A DNA stretch of 64,000 bases from Candidatus Obscuribacterales bacterium (GTDB lineage: Bacteria > Cyanobacteriota > Vampirovibrionia > Obscuribacterales > Obscuribacteraceae): contig JACKCM010000005.1 of the NCBI GenBank assembly GCA_020634035.1, forward strand, positions 124,001-188,000, written 5' to 3'. Below the pieces are notes generated by a model, which saw nothing but the letters and a program-made list of their open reading frames with translations, was not told where the DNA came from and did not search any database. Position 1 is the stretch's first letter, and every line of letters starts with the position of its first letter. The position numbers were made by a program, and so were the translations under genes. Below, in pieces: positions 26,531 to 35,338 of the stretch.

Positions 26531-27595
26531 CTATCTTTTACCGCAGCAGAACTTGATCTTTTCTCCGCTTGCACATGGACATATTGAGTAGGTATCAAAC
26601 AAGTCTTTGGTGTTGGTCAATAATTCACGGCATCCTATCTGTACGATAGTCTGCACTTTGTTCTGAAGGTTTGATGATTCATCTATAAGATCTTCGAAGT
26701 GATGAATACACTGCCTAACAGTTTTAACAACTAAGCAGATAGTATTTCCGAATTCACTAACGAATGATGCTGGCTCTCGTATGCCTATACTTTTTCGTAC
26801 CCAGACTACACCTTGATTGTCTACATTCGTTTCTATGCTTTCTGTTATTGCAAATGTAGCACCAATGTTAGGATGTGCGAATTCACAGAGCAATTCATAT
26901 GTGCCTCTAGCCGTATTGATCTTCTTATTAAGTCGATCTATCGCGTTCATGACGGAATCAGATGTCATGTCCATTCGATCAGCAGCGTTCTTGTAAGTAT
27001 AGTTCTTTCTATTACTTAAAATCGCTTCTAAGTCTTGATTTGCAAATTTATTCCAGTCGATTCTGGTGCCCAAAGTTAGTTCTGCCAGCTTTGCTTCAAG
27101 TTCTGTTCTGACTATTAATGCATCATTGGAACTGTTAGGCATTGCTATTTTTTGAACATGAGTAATGGCATCGTTGAATATTGAAACATGTTCGATGGTG
27201 CTTCTAAACGCACTTAATGCACCAAGAATATTTTTGTTCGCTAGGTTTAAGTAAATCGAATCGAGAAGATGAACAATTATAAATCGCTTCGATTCGACCA
27301 GTAACTTGAACAATCGAAGAGGGGCTGCAACCGCATACGTGCATATAACATAAAATTCCGATGGTAATTCTGTATGCCGCTTTAGTATCTGTCCCTCTAA
27401 ATTAATGATTCCTTTCTGTACTAGTTGGTCTTGGTAATGAAGCAGCTGGTTTTGCAATGGATAAATATGAACGTACTCTTCTCCAGTCTTTAACAATCTT
27501 TCTCTGGCATTTGCAAAGTACTCGGAAGTCTCTTCAACCTCTTTGCCGGCTCCCAGAAACCAATCTGGCCAATTCTGACTTTTACCTTCTGCCAT
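26531..27595 (-). CDS. SEC-C motif protein of unknown function
   Basis: The 354-residue protein ends with a SEC-C zinc-binding motif (CPCASGEKIKFCCGKR), as in the tail of SecA and many stand-alone proteins. The rest is predicted mostly helical and is not recognised; STIEHVSIFNDAIT and YELLCEFAHPN suggest a helical, possibly nucleotide- or RNA-linked domain, but I cannot name it. The start has GAGG seven bases upstream. It follows the FAD-binding gene by 46 bases on the same strand, so the two probably form one operon. The pair is bracketed by IS3 relics in the same orientation and lies between Druantia and OLD genes, so a defence role is a fair hypothesis. Confidence 0.7.
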   Translation of the reverse strand: MAEGKSQNWPDWFLGAGKEVEETSEYFANARERLLKTGEEYVHIYPLQNQLLHYQDQLVQKGIINLEGQILKRHTELPSEFYVICTYAVAAPLRLFKLLVESKRFIIVHLLDSIYLNLANKNILGALSAFRSTIEHVSIFNDAITHVQKIAMPNSSNDALIVRTELEAKLAELTLGTRIDWNKFANQDLEAILSNRKNYTYKNAADRMDMTSDSVMNAIDRLNKKINTARGTYELLCEFAHPNIGATFAITESIETNVDNQGVVWVRKSIGIREPASFVSEFGNTICLVVKTVRQCIHHFEDLIDESSNLQNKVQTIVQIGCRELLTNTKDLFDTYSICPCASGEKIKFCCGKR

Positions 27596-27641
27596 AAGCG
27601 ATCCTCAATCAGTCAATTTGTATTTGGCAACCCTGTCTTAG

Positions 27642-29609
27642 TCACATTGGTTCCCATTCTAGTAGCTTATTACTATGCGATGTTTTACGAATCTCTTCGT
27701 ATGTGGTACCAACTGCCCACCCAATTCCATGCACTCTCTGAGTCGGCCACTTGTTGCCCATTATCTGCAGCAAAGTGGGAATTCTGAGTAACCTGTGGGC
27801 CTGGTAAAGTCCCTCCCAAGACTGTATTTCAAAAAATTGCGGTCTGAAATTTTTGTCTGCCTCTGTCCGTCCCCTAGTCAGTAAAAAAACATTTGTATGA
27901 GTGTTAACGTATGGTTCTGATGGAATGTTGGGAACATTCCTCGTTGGATAAATTCTGAGTATGTGATATTGAAATTTGTCATCTCTGAGTAAATGCTCAA
28001 GCAATGCTCGGTCACTGGTCTTCAGAAACAAACACTTAACTTCTGAGGGCGAGAACCTACGAGAAGAGATATTGCTTTTCGGAGGATCTTCGCCCCCATG
28101 TCTCAATATAGGCGCTTTTTCTACGCAAAGTCTGAATTTGGAGTTCTCCTTCCACTCAAATGTACATTCTTCTAGTTCTGATGGTGGGACTCTGTTATTT
28201 GAAAGCCAATCAGCAAGGGTTTTCGGTCTTCTGCTTCCGTAAAGACGAGTAGCTATCTCAATAGCTTTCTTTCTCCACGTCTCTGTATCATCAGAATCCA
28301 GTTTGACTCCAAGATCATATCTATCTTCGAAATTGCTCTTTTTAAATTCATTGCTCAAAAAGCCCGGGTGGTCTACTGCTGTCCATCTGAGATCTGGTTC
28401 TTCATCCCATTTCTTATTCTCTACTTCACGGACCTTCGACCCATCTTCGAATAACGATTGAAACACCGGGATCGTGTTGTGTCTCTGAACCAACTCGTCG
28501 AATTCTTTGAAAAAAGACTCCTTTCCTCGCTTGAATTCGACGAGATAGTTCTCTTCCTTCGATTCTTGATACACTTTTACTAGATCGCCATCTACATACT
28601 CTATTACTTCATCTCGAATCAAGAAGGCAACTAGTAATCGATGAATAATTTGTGCATCTGCTTTGGAAGGATATGGTTTTCTTGCATTCAAACAAACTTG
28701 TGTGTCGTCTCTTAAGTTGAAAGCAGGTGAATCGATCTTCCATTTATCACATTCACTATCAAAAAACTCCTTCCAAGCCCCTTTGGGAGCTTTCTTTAAT
28801 CGCTTCTCAAATCGATTGGCAAAATCCCTTAGAGCTTCATTATGCATAACTGATTGCATAAATTTCTGGTGATAAAAGTCTTTTACCGTCAAGCGCAGAA
28901 CTTCAGTCAATCCGCCATCTCCTGTACCAGATACTAAGATTCGCTTCTTTTCATTTTTGTCAAGAATAGGCTGGTCAAGATCATCGTTCCTCCAGTATGA
29001 TGGTGCATTGCCGAAATTTTTCCGTTCTAATCCATATCCGGCAGCAATTACTACCTTTTCGAACGACCCATGGACTTCACCATTAAGGTGGAGGAAGAGC
29101 TTGTTCCCTGAACCAGATATTCGCTCAATATTTTGGTTAGGATTCCACTTTAATTGACTCTTGTGTCGCTTTAGGAACACATCCCATTGTTCCAAGATTT
29201 GGGTCGTAATATCACCAGCAGTACCAGAACGCCAGTTTAGGAACGGCAAATGTGTGTATGGATATGCATATTCTATTGAGGGCCAATTCGAAATATTTGG
29301 ATGAATAAACCTGGTAGTGTTTCCTCTTTGAAGATGAATTTCATCAGAAGCTTTTTCATACAAGTAAACCTTTGCACCGAGTGCCATAAGTCCACAGGAC
29401 ACGGACAGACCGGAAATACCCGCTCCGATTACAGCAATATTCTGATCGCTATTCACAGAAGATTGTATTGCTCGAATAAAATGAAAGGCTCTTTGTTGTT
29501 GAGCGTGTATCGTCAATAATCTGGCTGTACAGCCAATCTGATAGACCTCGCCCTTTCTTGATACCTTGAACAATCTGATAAGGCTATTCTTGTTCACCAT
29601 TTGACCCAC
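27642..29609 (-). CDS. FAD/NAD(P)-binding oxidoreductase-like protein, uncharacterised
   Basis: The 655-residue protein has a Rossmann dinucleotide-binding motif NIAVIGAGISGLSVSCGL (57-74) followed by the acidic end of the second strand (VYLYEKAS). A second Gly-rich site (RILVSGTGDGGLTEVLRL, about 225-242) comes after VVIAAGYGLE, as in FAD-dependent oxidoreductases. The C-terminal 300 residues are not recognised. The first 50 residues precede the Rossmann fold and could include an over-long start (GTG 29609; ATG at 29600). The partner 46 bases downstream is a SEC-C protein. Flavoproteins paired with unknown proteins in islands like this can be redox or NAD-depleting effectors; nothing in the sequence proves that here. 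Confidence 0.7.
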   Translation of the reverse strand: MGQMVNKNSLIRLFKVSRKGEVYQIGCTARLLTIHAQQQRAFHFIRAIQSSVNSDQNIAVIGAGISGLSVSCGLMALGAKVYLYEKASDEIHLQRGNTTRFIHPNISNWPSIEYAYPYTHLPFLNWRSGTAGDITTQILEQWDVFLKRHKSQLKWNPNQNIERISGSGNKLFLHLNGEVHGSFEKVVIAAGYGLERKNFGNAPSYWRNDDLDQPILDKNEKKRILVSGTGDGGLTEVLRLTVKDFYHQKFMQSVMHNEALRDFANRFEKRLKKAPKGAWKEFFDSECDKWKIDSPAFNLRDDTQVCLNARKPYPSKADAQIIHRLLVAFLIRDEVIEYVDGDLVKVYQESKEENYLVEFKRGKESFFKEFDELVQRHNTIPVFQSLFEDGSKVREVENKKWDEEPDLRWTAVDHPGFLSNEFKKSNFEDRYDLGVKLDSDDTETWRKKAIEIATRLYGSRRPKTLADWLSNNRVPPSELEECTFEWKENSKFRLCVEKAPILRHGGEDPPKSNISSRRFSPSEVKCLFLKTSDRALLEHLLRDDKFQYHILRIYPTRNVPNIPSEPYVNTHTNVFLLTRGRTEADKNFRPQFFEIQSWEGLYQAHRLLRIPTLLQIMGNKWPTQRVHGIGWAVGTTYEEIRKTSHSNKLLEWEPM

Positions 29610-29699
29610 ATGATATTAAGCAATTTTATACGCTCGTTCACAATTTAGGAGAAAAGCCTTCTGTTACTTTCTTCCTCTATAATAGTCGGAAACTTCGAT

Positions 29700-30426
29700 G
29701 TGATGAAGTGGTCACAGTTAAATGACCCCTTTGGTGGTACCATTCGTTTCGCTAGTCCCTGCCATCATCTTTCTACCCTGCTTGAGGCAAAGAACAACTC
29801 ATCTGTTCGGAAATCATGCATGTGAACTCCGGCCCGTTATCAACGACCACCTACTGTAGTTATCCAGTGCTCTAATCATACGGCGTCCAGGCAGGCTTGT
29901 ATCGACCCTATGTTGCATAGACGAGTGTAGCTGTCGACGATATTGAGCGTTCGAAAACGCCTTCCATTGAATAATTCGCTTTCAAGGACTAGCTCTGTCA
30001 ATCGATTGCCTTCATCCGACCTTCCCTCTGGTTCGTTTTCAAACCGGAGAGCAGTCCTGCTTGTCATTCGAACAAACATCTTTCCTGCATTCTGTTTACC
30101 TTTTCTTTTTCCCTGGCAAGGCCTAATAATTTTTTTTGACCATGGCTTTCAAGCCCTGGATATCTAGCGCCTGCTGAGCGACCAGTTATCTGGGCTGGCT
30201 GTTTTCCTCCTCTAGGGGCTTCACTTTTTTTGACATCGCTTACCGACATGCTACTCAATTTTGCCTTCCAACGATAGAAGGTATGTTCGCTGATTCCGTA
30301 TTTGCGGCAGATTTCTGCTGGTTTGAGACCGGCATCTACTTCATTCAAAATTCCTACGATTAGTTCTACTGAGAATCTGCTTTTTCGCAGGGTTGGCTCC
30401 TTCCCAAGTGTCTATTACTCCATCAC
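29700..30426 (-). mobile_element. IS3-family relic, copy 2
   Basis: OrfA remains are clear on the minus strand (NEVDAGLKPAEICRKYGISE, then HTFYRWKAKLSSM), with an upstream SRFSVELIVGIL in the same frame. OrfB is reduced to scattered fragments with stops. Short inverted ends GTGATG(A/G)AGT occur at 29700 and, reversed, at 30426. The segment at 29723-29830 is nearly identical to 25550-25655 of copy 1 (CCATCATCTTTCTACCCTGC and following bases). About 730 bp remain, so it is inactive. Same orientation as copy 1. Confidence 0.82.
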
Positions 30427-30538
30427 TTGCGAGGATTTGAAAACCTTTGAATTTATTTTCTTGTTACTGGTCATCTGAAACACGTTTTTTAATGCTTCTT
30501 TCGATCTGCCTGCTTTAATTACTTCCAAAAAATAAAGT

Positions 30539-32581
30539 CTAAGCAAGTTTCTGACTAGCTATTTCATCTCCAACTATTGATAGAAGTTCCTGAAATTCAT
30601 CAATATGAATCCAAAAACAGGCATCATTAATAGTATCACAAAGGCTTAGGCTCTCTGCTACGGCTGCAGCGAGTCGATCCTTGCTTTTGTCACCTGGAAG
30701 TAAGGATGAAACAGCTTCAGTGTAGTAATCTTCGAGTTCTCCATTTTTGAGAACAAAAATTCCCACATCTTTAAATGCTTCAATGACTTGCTCCGCTATA
30801 GAATCCATCTCTGAGTTTTTTGAGAGTGCTTCTCGTATGCTGTTTCGCTTTATTCTCTCTTTTACCCACTCCCAATGTAACTTCACTTTTTCCAGTCTTA
30901 CTTCATCAAGATCGATTTCATCACTAAGTTCAGAAATGAACTCATCGAAGGTGTTGTAAAACTGAATCCAATCAAGACTTCCTTCTTTTGCTATAGCCTT
31001 AACATGCTTTGTTTTAACAGGAGTACCCAGATCACTTGCGAAAAATCTCATTAGCTCGTCAAGTTTCTTTTGGTTTGATAGGTTGAGTTTATCTCTAAAA
31101 TTTCCGGCACCGCGCCTTAGAAAGTCCAAATCCGTAAGAATCGTATGGCTTATCTTGTAACTCGCCAAGATTTTAGAATAATTTGCGAATTGCATTTTCC
31201 CACCGACCCTTGTGACAGAGATGTTTCGTATGTCGAGCCAACGATGTGTCGCATAGGTCAAGTCTGCAATCATTGGAAGTATAAATTCCTCTCCTCCCTC
31301 AACCAGAATGGCGTGATCACCGAAAAACATCTCTGCATTTTGACTGCCCACTATCTGCCGCCATCGCTTCAGCTCGCCTTCTCCCAGTAATCGCTCTTCT
31401 ACCTGACGTACTGATGTGTTAGTGGCTCCTTGTCCTTTGGTTACTAGCACTAGCGCTCCTACATCAACATTCCGAATGAATTCTGTCGCATGAGTAGCCA
31501 TTACCACTTGAGTAGACTTTAACTCAGTTCCACTAGAGGCAAACTTTAGCAACTGACCCTCCACTGCTCGCCGAGCATGAGGATGTAAGTATAATTCTGG
31601 CTCTTCGGCTAAAAGTAAGGAGCCTCCTGAATGAAACTTCTCGCAGTAATAGCCGAACAAAGAGATAATCAGAGCACTCTGAATGCCACTACCCTTTTCA
31701 AAAAAAGGGGCATTAATTCCGTCATCCACAAATATGGTTATGTTTTTGTGCGACTCATCTAGAGTAAATGGAGCGGCTTCAAACGATATATTATGATGGA
31801 AAATCGCATCAGAAATCGAGTTGCATAAATCCTTTGATGCATCTTTGAAGATATCTCCATATGCTTCTGAAAGTTGAGTTTGAGCATCCTCAATCAATAA
31901 ATTCTGATTGCTTGATTTTGATTCATATAGACTTCGAATCAACCGACCATACCAGCTATAGTTGTTAACTCTAAGTTCTCTCATGGGATCCCGAAAAGCT
32001 GGAATTCTCGCTGTGGTTAACAAAGCTTCCCTGAATTCCTGCGGATAACGCTGCAGAAGATTTAGGCGAACCTTATCTCCTGTCAGTTTTTCTATCAGCA
32101 GGGCACCAAAGACTCTCTCTTTCTTACGCTCGTCCCTCGGAACCAATAGAAAAAACCAAATGCTGCTTGCTTTGTCTATTAAACCGGCTAGTTCTTCTCC
32201 TGATGGCCAATCACCGCGACCATTGCACAAATCCTCAATTTCTTCGAACCTATCCCACCTTGGAAAATCTTGTATTGTGCGCCTGCAACATTTTATGTTT
32301 TCGTCAATGATTAGGTCCCGATTGTAAGAGTTCCCTGTCAGGCGAACAGCTATCAAGAATTTCTGTGAGTACTCTGAATCCGAATCTTCTCGAAAGAAAT
32401 CTTTGTGATGAAATTCAAGGTAAGTTGGCCACTTTTCACCAAGCAGTATGTTGAGTGCTTCAATGACATTGCTCTTTCCAGCATTATTCTTGCCGACAAG
32501 AACGTTTAAACCTGTCTTGAATCCAATTTCAATATCTTCTAGGCTTCTGAAGTTCTGGACAATTAACTGATTTAAGTACAT
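30539..32581 (-). CDS. OLD-family ATP-dependent endonuclease (AAA ATPase plus TOPRIM)
   Basis: The 680-residue protein begins with an ABC/AAA ATPase (MYLNQLIVQNFRSLEDIEIG; Walker A GKNNAGKS, 30-37; signature and Walker B region LLLAEEPELYLHPHARR). It continues with a TOPRIM nuclease domain: ILVEGGEEF (about 430) and LTDLDFLRRG (about 485) give the acidic metal-binding residues. OLD proteins cleave DNA in phage defence; phage P2 Old is the prototype. No UvrD-like GajB helicase is next to it, so this is not Gabija and looks like a stand-alone class 1 OLD. It lies upstream of tRNA-Arg on the same strand, behind an IS3 relic. Confidence 0.85.
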   Translation of the reverse strand: MYLNQLIVQNFRSLEDIEIGFKTGLNVLVGKNNAGKSNVIEALNILLGEKWPTYLEFHHKDFFREDSDSEYSQKFLIAVRLTGNSYNRDLIIDENIKCCRRTIQDFPRWDRFEEIEDLCNGRGDWPSGEELAGLIDKASSIWFFLLVPRDERKKERVFGALLIEKLTGDKVRLNLLQRYPQEFREALLTTARIPAFRDPMRELRVNNYSWYGRLIRSLYESKSSNQNLLIEDAQTQLSEAYGDIFKDASKDLCNSISDAIFHHNISFEAAPFTLDESHKNITIFVDDGINAPFFEKGSGIQSALIISLFGYYCEKFHSGGSLLLAEEPELYLHPHARRAVEGQLLKFASSGTELKSTQVVMATHATEFIRNVDVGALVLVTKGQGATNTSVRQVEERLLGEGELKRWRQIVGSQNAEMFFGDHAILVEGGEEFILPMIADLTYATHRWLDIRNISVTRVGGKMQFANYSKILASYKISHTILTDLDFLRRGAGNFRDKLNLSNQKKLDELMRFFASDLGTPVKTKHVKAIAKEGSLDWIQFYNTFDEFISELSDEIDLDEVRLEKVKLHWEWVKERIKRNSIREALSKNSEMDSIAEQVIEAFKDVGIFVLKNGELEDYYTEAVSSLLPGDKSKDRLAAAVAESLSLCDTINDACFWIHIDEFQELLSIVGDEIASQKLA

Positions 32582-32686
32582 CTGAGAATTTCGTTGCGAA
32601 GTCTCACGATCCTACCGTTTTTTCGATGGCAAGATCTACACAAAATACGCCTTCTTTTGTGTCGTACAGATTTTGATTTCAATATG

Positions 32687-32760
32687 CCTGCCCGCCTGGA
32701 TTCGAACCAGGGACCTCATGGTTCGTAGCCATGCACTCTATCCAGCTGAGCTACGGGCAG
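32687..32760 (-). tRNA. tRNA-Arg (anticodon ACG)
   Basis: The minus strand folds into a cloverleaf of 74 nt. The acceptor arms CTGCCCG and CGGGCAG pair over 7 bp. D arm, anticodon stem CATGG/CCATG around loop CTACGAA, and T arm with GGTTCGAATCC are all present, with discriminator G. The anticodon ACG (read as ICG) decodes CGU/CGC/CGA Arg codons. No CCA is encoded. The defence-rich region lies on its 3' side, a common integration position, but no repeat of the 3' end and no integrase were found. Confidence 0.95.
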
Positions 32761-33181
32761 ATGTCCATTGGATATGCGCTGAAGACAATCACCCTCGGGC
32801 GCACATCTATAAGTTTTAGAATCTTACCACAGCTCCACCCCCGCACGGCAAAACCCCTGCCCAGTGTGAACCCGTGTTGCAGCCGCCCCGCCCCGCGTCC
32901 CATCTCACCACGACACGCCGCGCCACCCGTCGCACCCCACCGCCTCATAAACCCCGTTACATCTTTACCGATTGCTAAGCAAATCCCGACCCACAAAAAT
33001 TTCATCTCATGACATCTTGATCTCATCAAATCCAGGCTACTGCTTAGAAACCGCGCTCCTACAGCCGGTCGTATATAGAAAAGCTTTCTAATCTTATGTT
33101 TCAGCCATTGAGAATCCGTCTTTACTACCGCATAATTTGCCAGTCTGAAAACTGCGATTCCAGATAGTTGGAGGTCCACAC
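32761..33181. other. 421-bp intergenic region between tRNA-Arg and the 100-aa gene
   Basis: The segment contains no convincing gene. It includes a C-rich, G-poor stretch on the plus strand (about 32835-32960) and AT-rich sequence near 33080-33110. GGAGG (33171-33175) is the ribosome-binding site of the following gene. Promoters for the divergent tRNA and the 100-aa gene should lie here, but no -35/-10 pair stands out. Confidence 0.5.
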
Positions 33182-33484
33182 ATGACAGATCGGCTTAAGC
33201 CCACCGATCCGCCCACAACCCCCGCTGTCGCCGGCATATCCGACGGCGCCGTCAGCCCCCACGAGGTGCTCGACTTCACGCCGACTGCCAAACCAGCCGA
33301 CACCGTCGTTCCCGATGCCGCCGGCGTGCTTTCTTTCGCCCCTGCGGTGGACATCACCAGCGGTCCCATCATCATCGACGAAGATGAGCTCGCCCGCGAC
33401 TTTTCCTCCGCGTTTCATATTGCAGCAGGCAAGCGGGATTCGCAGGAATTCCCCATTCCCGACCTATATAAAGATCACGAGTAG
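33182..33484 (+). CDS. Small Pro/Ala/Asp-rich hypothetical protein
   Basis: The 100-residue protein is preceded by TTGGAGGTCCACAC, a strong Shine-Dalgarno. It looks largely disordered, rich in Pro, Ala and Asp, with no signal peptide or membrane segment. The pieces VLDFTPTAKPAD and VLSFAPAVD resemble VLDFSPSVFQSVL in the N-terminal part of the 977-residue protein at 40114, which may point to a shared linear motif. Function unknown. Confidence 0.6.
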   Translation: MTDRLKPTDPPTTPAVAGISDGAVSPHEVLDFTPTAKPADTVVPDAAGVLSFAPAVDITSGPIIIDEDELARDFSSAFHIAAGKRDSQEFPIPDLYKDHE

Positions 33485-33578
33485 CGCCTGGCGGCGAATG
33501 AGCTGATTGCGATGATTGCGCCGTTCAGTCGTTGTGTCATTGCGCCATTGCTTAGTTAAACAGATTCGCTCGCAACTG

Positions 33579-33938
33579 TTAGAGCATCACCCCGGCGACG
33601 ATCCCGAGGCTGGCAAGCACTATGGCTATGTTCAGCGCCAGTTCGCCTATGGTGACCCTGCGCCAGTAAGTGAAGTCCCATGGGGGCAGATTCTCTATTA
33701 CGAAGTAGGTAAAGGAGTAGACAACAGCAAGGAAGAGGAGCGGTATAAAAGCTAAAAAGATTGGAATTCTGCCGATCGCTAATTCGTAGTAGAAGCTACT
33801 GCTACATCCTCCAATTAACGAGTATGGTGGCGCTGCAGCCAGCAGAAACAGAGCAAGTCTCACAGTGCACAAGACTATTGCCCAGCTAAACTTGACCGCG
33901 AAAATGGCGATTTGTCTGAGAGATTTCAACCACTTCAC
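33579..33938 (-). CDS. Small membrane protein, divergent member of the tandem array
   Basis: The 119-residue protein starts with GTG after GGGGAGGAG. An Arg/Lys-bearing N-terminal helix is followed by about three membrane segments (AVKFSWAIVLCTVRLALFLL; IFLAFIPLLFLAVVYSFTYF; LNIAIVLASLGIVAGVML). The ending, a short amphipathic start then a hydrophobic helix finishing LGIVAGVML, parallels the endings of the five neighbours (for example GAMGLILGVLS). It is the last and most diverged gene of the leftward array. No known family is recognised. Confidence 0.65.
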   Translation of the reverse strand: MKWLKSLRQIAIFAVKFSWAIVLCTVRLALFLLAAAPPYSLIGGCSSSFYYELAIGRIPIFLAFIPLLFLAVVYSFTYFVIENLPPWDFTYWRRVTIGELALNIAIVLASLGIVAGVML

Positions 33939-34018
33939 CTTGCTGTTCTCCTCCCCTTTCGAAAGTCCTCAAACGCCTTCATCTCGCCCTCCTGATGGCA
34001 GTGCTACCGTCGCGCTCC

Positions 34019-34354
34019 TCAAAGCCTCAGACCCAAGCTGAAACCAAGCAAGCAAACCACTATGCAGAAGTAGATCAACATCTCTTGCGTACTTGCTTCT
34101 GGTGTGAGCCGTACTTTGTTGCGCACCACAAGCCATAAGAACATGAAGAGGGCGGCTACTCCCACTGCAAAGCATTCAAAGAAGTAGGGAACGGAAAAAC
34201 CGAGAACTACTAACTCTGACCGCAGAGTTTGGTTCATTAGGATCTGCCTTTCGGCATTCAGGAGGCTCCAAAACATGGCAATGATGAGCAACCAGGTGCA
34301 GATGATAAAGCTGTTTATGATTGTTCTTCTGGCAAATCTCAGCACCATGGTCAT
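34019..34354 (-). CDS. Small membrane protein of the tandem array
   Basis: ATG 34354 (MTMVLRFARRTI) is chosen because GGAGGACAGAGCT lies just upstream and the start then matches the MLL(R/K)FA-x-RT beginnings of the paralogs; the longer frame would overlap the preceding gene. The product has 111 residues with three membrane segments (FIICTWLLIIAMFW; CFAVGVAALFMFLWLVV; MLIYFCIVVCLLGFSLGL). Function unknown; topology suggests a small inner-membrane protein. Confidence 0.65.
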   Translation of the reverse strand: MTMVLRFARRTIINSFIICTWLLIIAMFWSLLNAERQILMNQTLRSELVVLGFSVPYFFECFAVGVAALFMFLWLVVRNKVRLTPEASTQEMLIYFCIVVCLLGFSLGLRL

Positions 34355-34410
34355 AGCTCTGTCCTCCAATATTTCGCCGAAAAGCGCTTCAAATCTGCCT
34401 TTCCCGAGAC

Positions 34411-34761
34411 CTATCTCGACCCGCCAATTACCAAACCCAGGTTCCCGAGCAGCAAGCAGATATGCATCATCATCTCTGGCATATTCATGTCTTTCCATAG
34501 GCGTTTCCAGCTGTAGCCGAACAGGCCAACAACGAGAATGAGTCCAATTAATGAAAGTGGAAGTAAACTTATGCCAATCAAGGTAAGAGGAATACCTGCG
34601 AAGCTACCTGTTTGAGCATCAGTTATATTGGGGCTAGCAGCTGCATAAAGTCCTCCGTATGCCATCATAAATAAGACGAATAAGTTGAGGACGGAGAACA
34701 GACACAAGACCAAGCTTAAAGCTTGAATCTTGATCGTCCGATAGGCGAATCTCAGCAACAT
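34411..34761 (-). CDS. Small membrane protein, type A paralog 1
   Basis: The 116-residue protein begins MLLRFAYRTIKIQALSLVL and ends ICLLLGNLGLVIGGSR. Three membrane segments are visible, with GSFAGIPLTLIGISLLPLSL and GYSWKRLWKDMNMPEMMMH between them. It is most similar to the gene at 35339-35716 (FAGIP-TLIGxSLLPxSL, YxWKRLWKD, MMMHICLxLGNLGL). This A type alternates with a B type in the array. No known domain. Confidence 0.7.
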   Translation of the reverse strand: MLLRFAYRTIKIQALSLVLCLFSVLNLFVLFMMAYGGLYAAASPNITDAQTGSFAGIPLTLIGISLLPLSLIGLILVVGLFGYSWKRLWKDMNMPEMMMHICLLLGNLGLVIGGSR

Positions 34762-34800
34762 CGCTCTTTCATCCTCTCCTGCTCGCTAACCAAGCCGTCA

Positions 34801-35172
34801 CTAACTTAAGACCCCTAAGATAAGCCCCATAGCTCCGACAAGCAAGCTGAGATGCACCATTGTCTCGGCAAAGCTGAGCCGGGGAATTCGTATATTGTTT
34901 TTCTTCTTCAGCTCCCTATGCGCACCAAATACCAATGCTGCGAACGCTGTAGCGACTATGGCAGCAATAGCAAGCAAAGAAAGGAAAGTGATTCGCTGCG
35001 CGTTTGCTTCACCGAACTGCGAGTGAATAGCTGACTGCGAGCACAGTATAGCCGCCTCCAACCAGGCAGAGCCCAGTATTATTGCCCCCGCTACATAGAT
35101 AGAGCCCAGCACGATAGCCACCCACAGCACCAGCTGTATCTTCATGGTCCGTTCTGCGAGTCTCAGCAACAT
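34801..35172 (-). CDS. Small membrane protein, type B paralog 1
   Basis: The 123-residue protein begins MLLRLAERTMKIQLVLWVAI and ends MVHLSLLVGAMGLILGVLS, with three membrane segments and a basic loop (HRELKKKNNIRIPRLSF). GGGAG precedes the ATG. Its upstream DNA (35185-35225; CCCATCAAGCACCGGG and TAATCCTGTTATCGCCGC) is nearly the same as that before the other B-type gene at 36091, showing that the duplicated unit included the 5' region. Confidence 0.7.
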   Translation of the reverse strand: MLLRLAERTMKIQLVLWVAIVLGSIYVAGAIILGSAWLEAAILCSQSAIHSQFGEANAQRITFLSLLAIAAIVATAFAALVFGAHRELKKKNNIRIPRLSFAETMVHLSLLVGAMGLILGVLS

Positions 35173-35232
35173 AGCTCCCGTTTTCGCCTCCCATCAAGCA
35201 CCGGGATAATCCTGTTATCGCCGCTGCGCCCC

Positions 35233-35310
35233 CTACTTCAAGACTCCAGACCAGAATCCCATAGCTCCGACTAGCAAGCTGAGGTGCACCATAATCTCAG
35301 CATAGCTCAT
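35233..35310 (-). pseudogene. Truncated C-terminal copy of a type B membrane protein
   Basis: The minus strand encodes only MSYAEIMVHLSLLVGAMGFW and SGVLK before TAG. This equals the last 25 residues of the B-type paralogs (LSFAETMVHLSLLVGAMGL ILGVLS; PRLTFPEIMMHTTIFLGVMG). It lies between the A-type gene at 35339 and the B-type gene at 34801, as left by unequal recombination in a tandem array. Probably non-functional. Confidence 0.65.
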
Positions 35311-35338
35311 TATTGTATGGCACCACCTTTTGTAAAAC

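Noticed and set aside
30539..32581. Gabija GajA
   Set aside because: No UvrD/GajB-type helicase lies beside the OLD gene; neighbours are an IS3 relic and tRNA-Arg.
32687..32760. tRNA-Arg as proven attachment site of a genomic island
   Set aside because: No direct repeat of the tRNA 3' end and no integrase were found in the window.
33094..33418. Minus-strand frames across the 100-residue gene
   Set aside because: The plus-strand gene has a strong Shine-Dalgarno; the minus frames are Gly/Val-rich shadows without starts.
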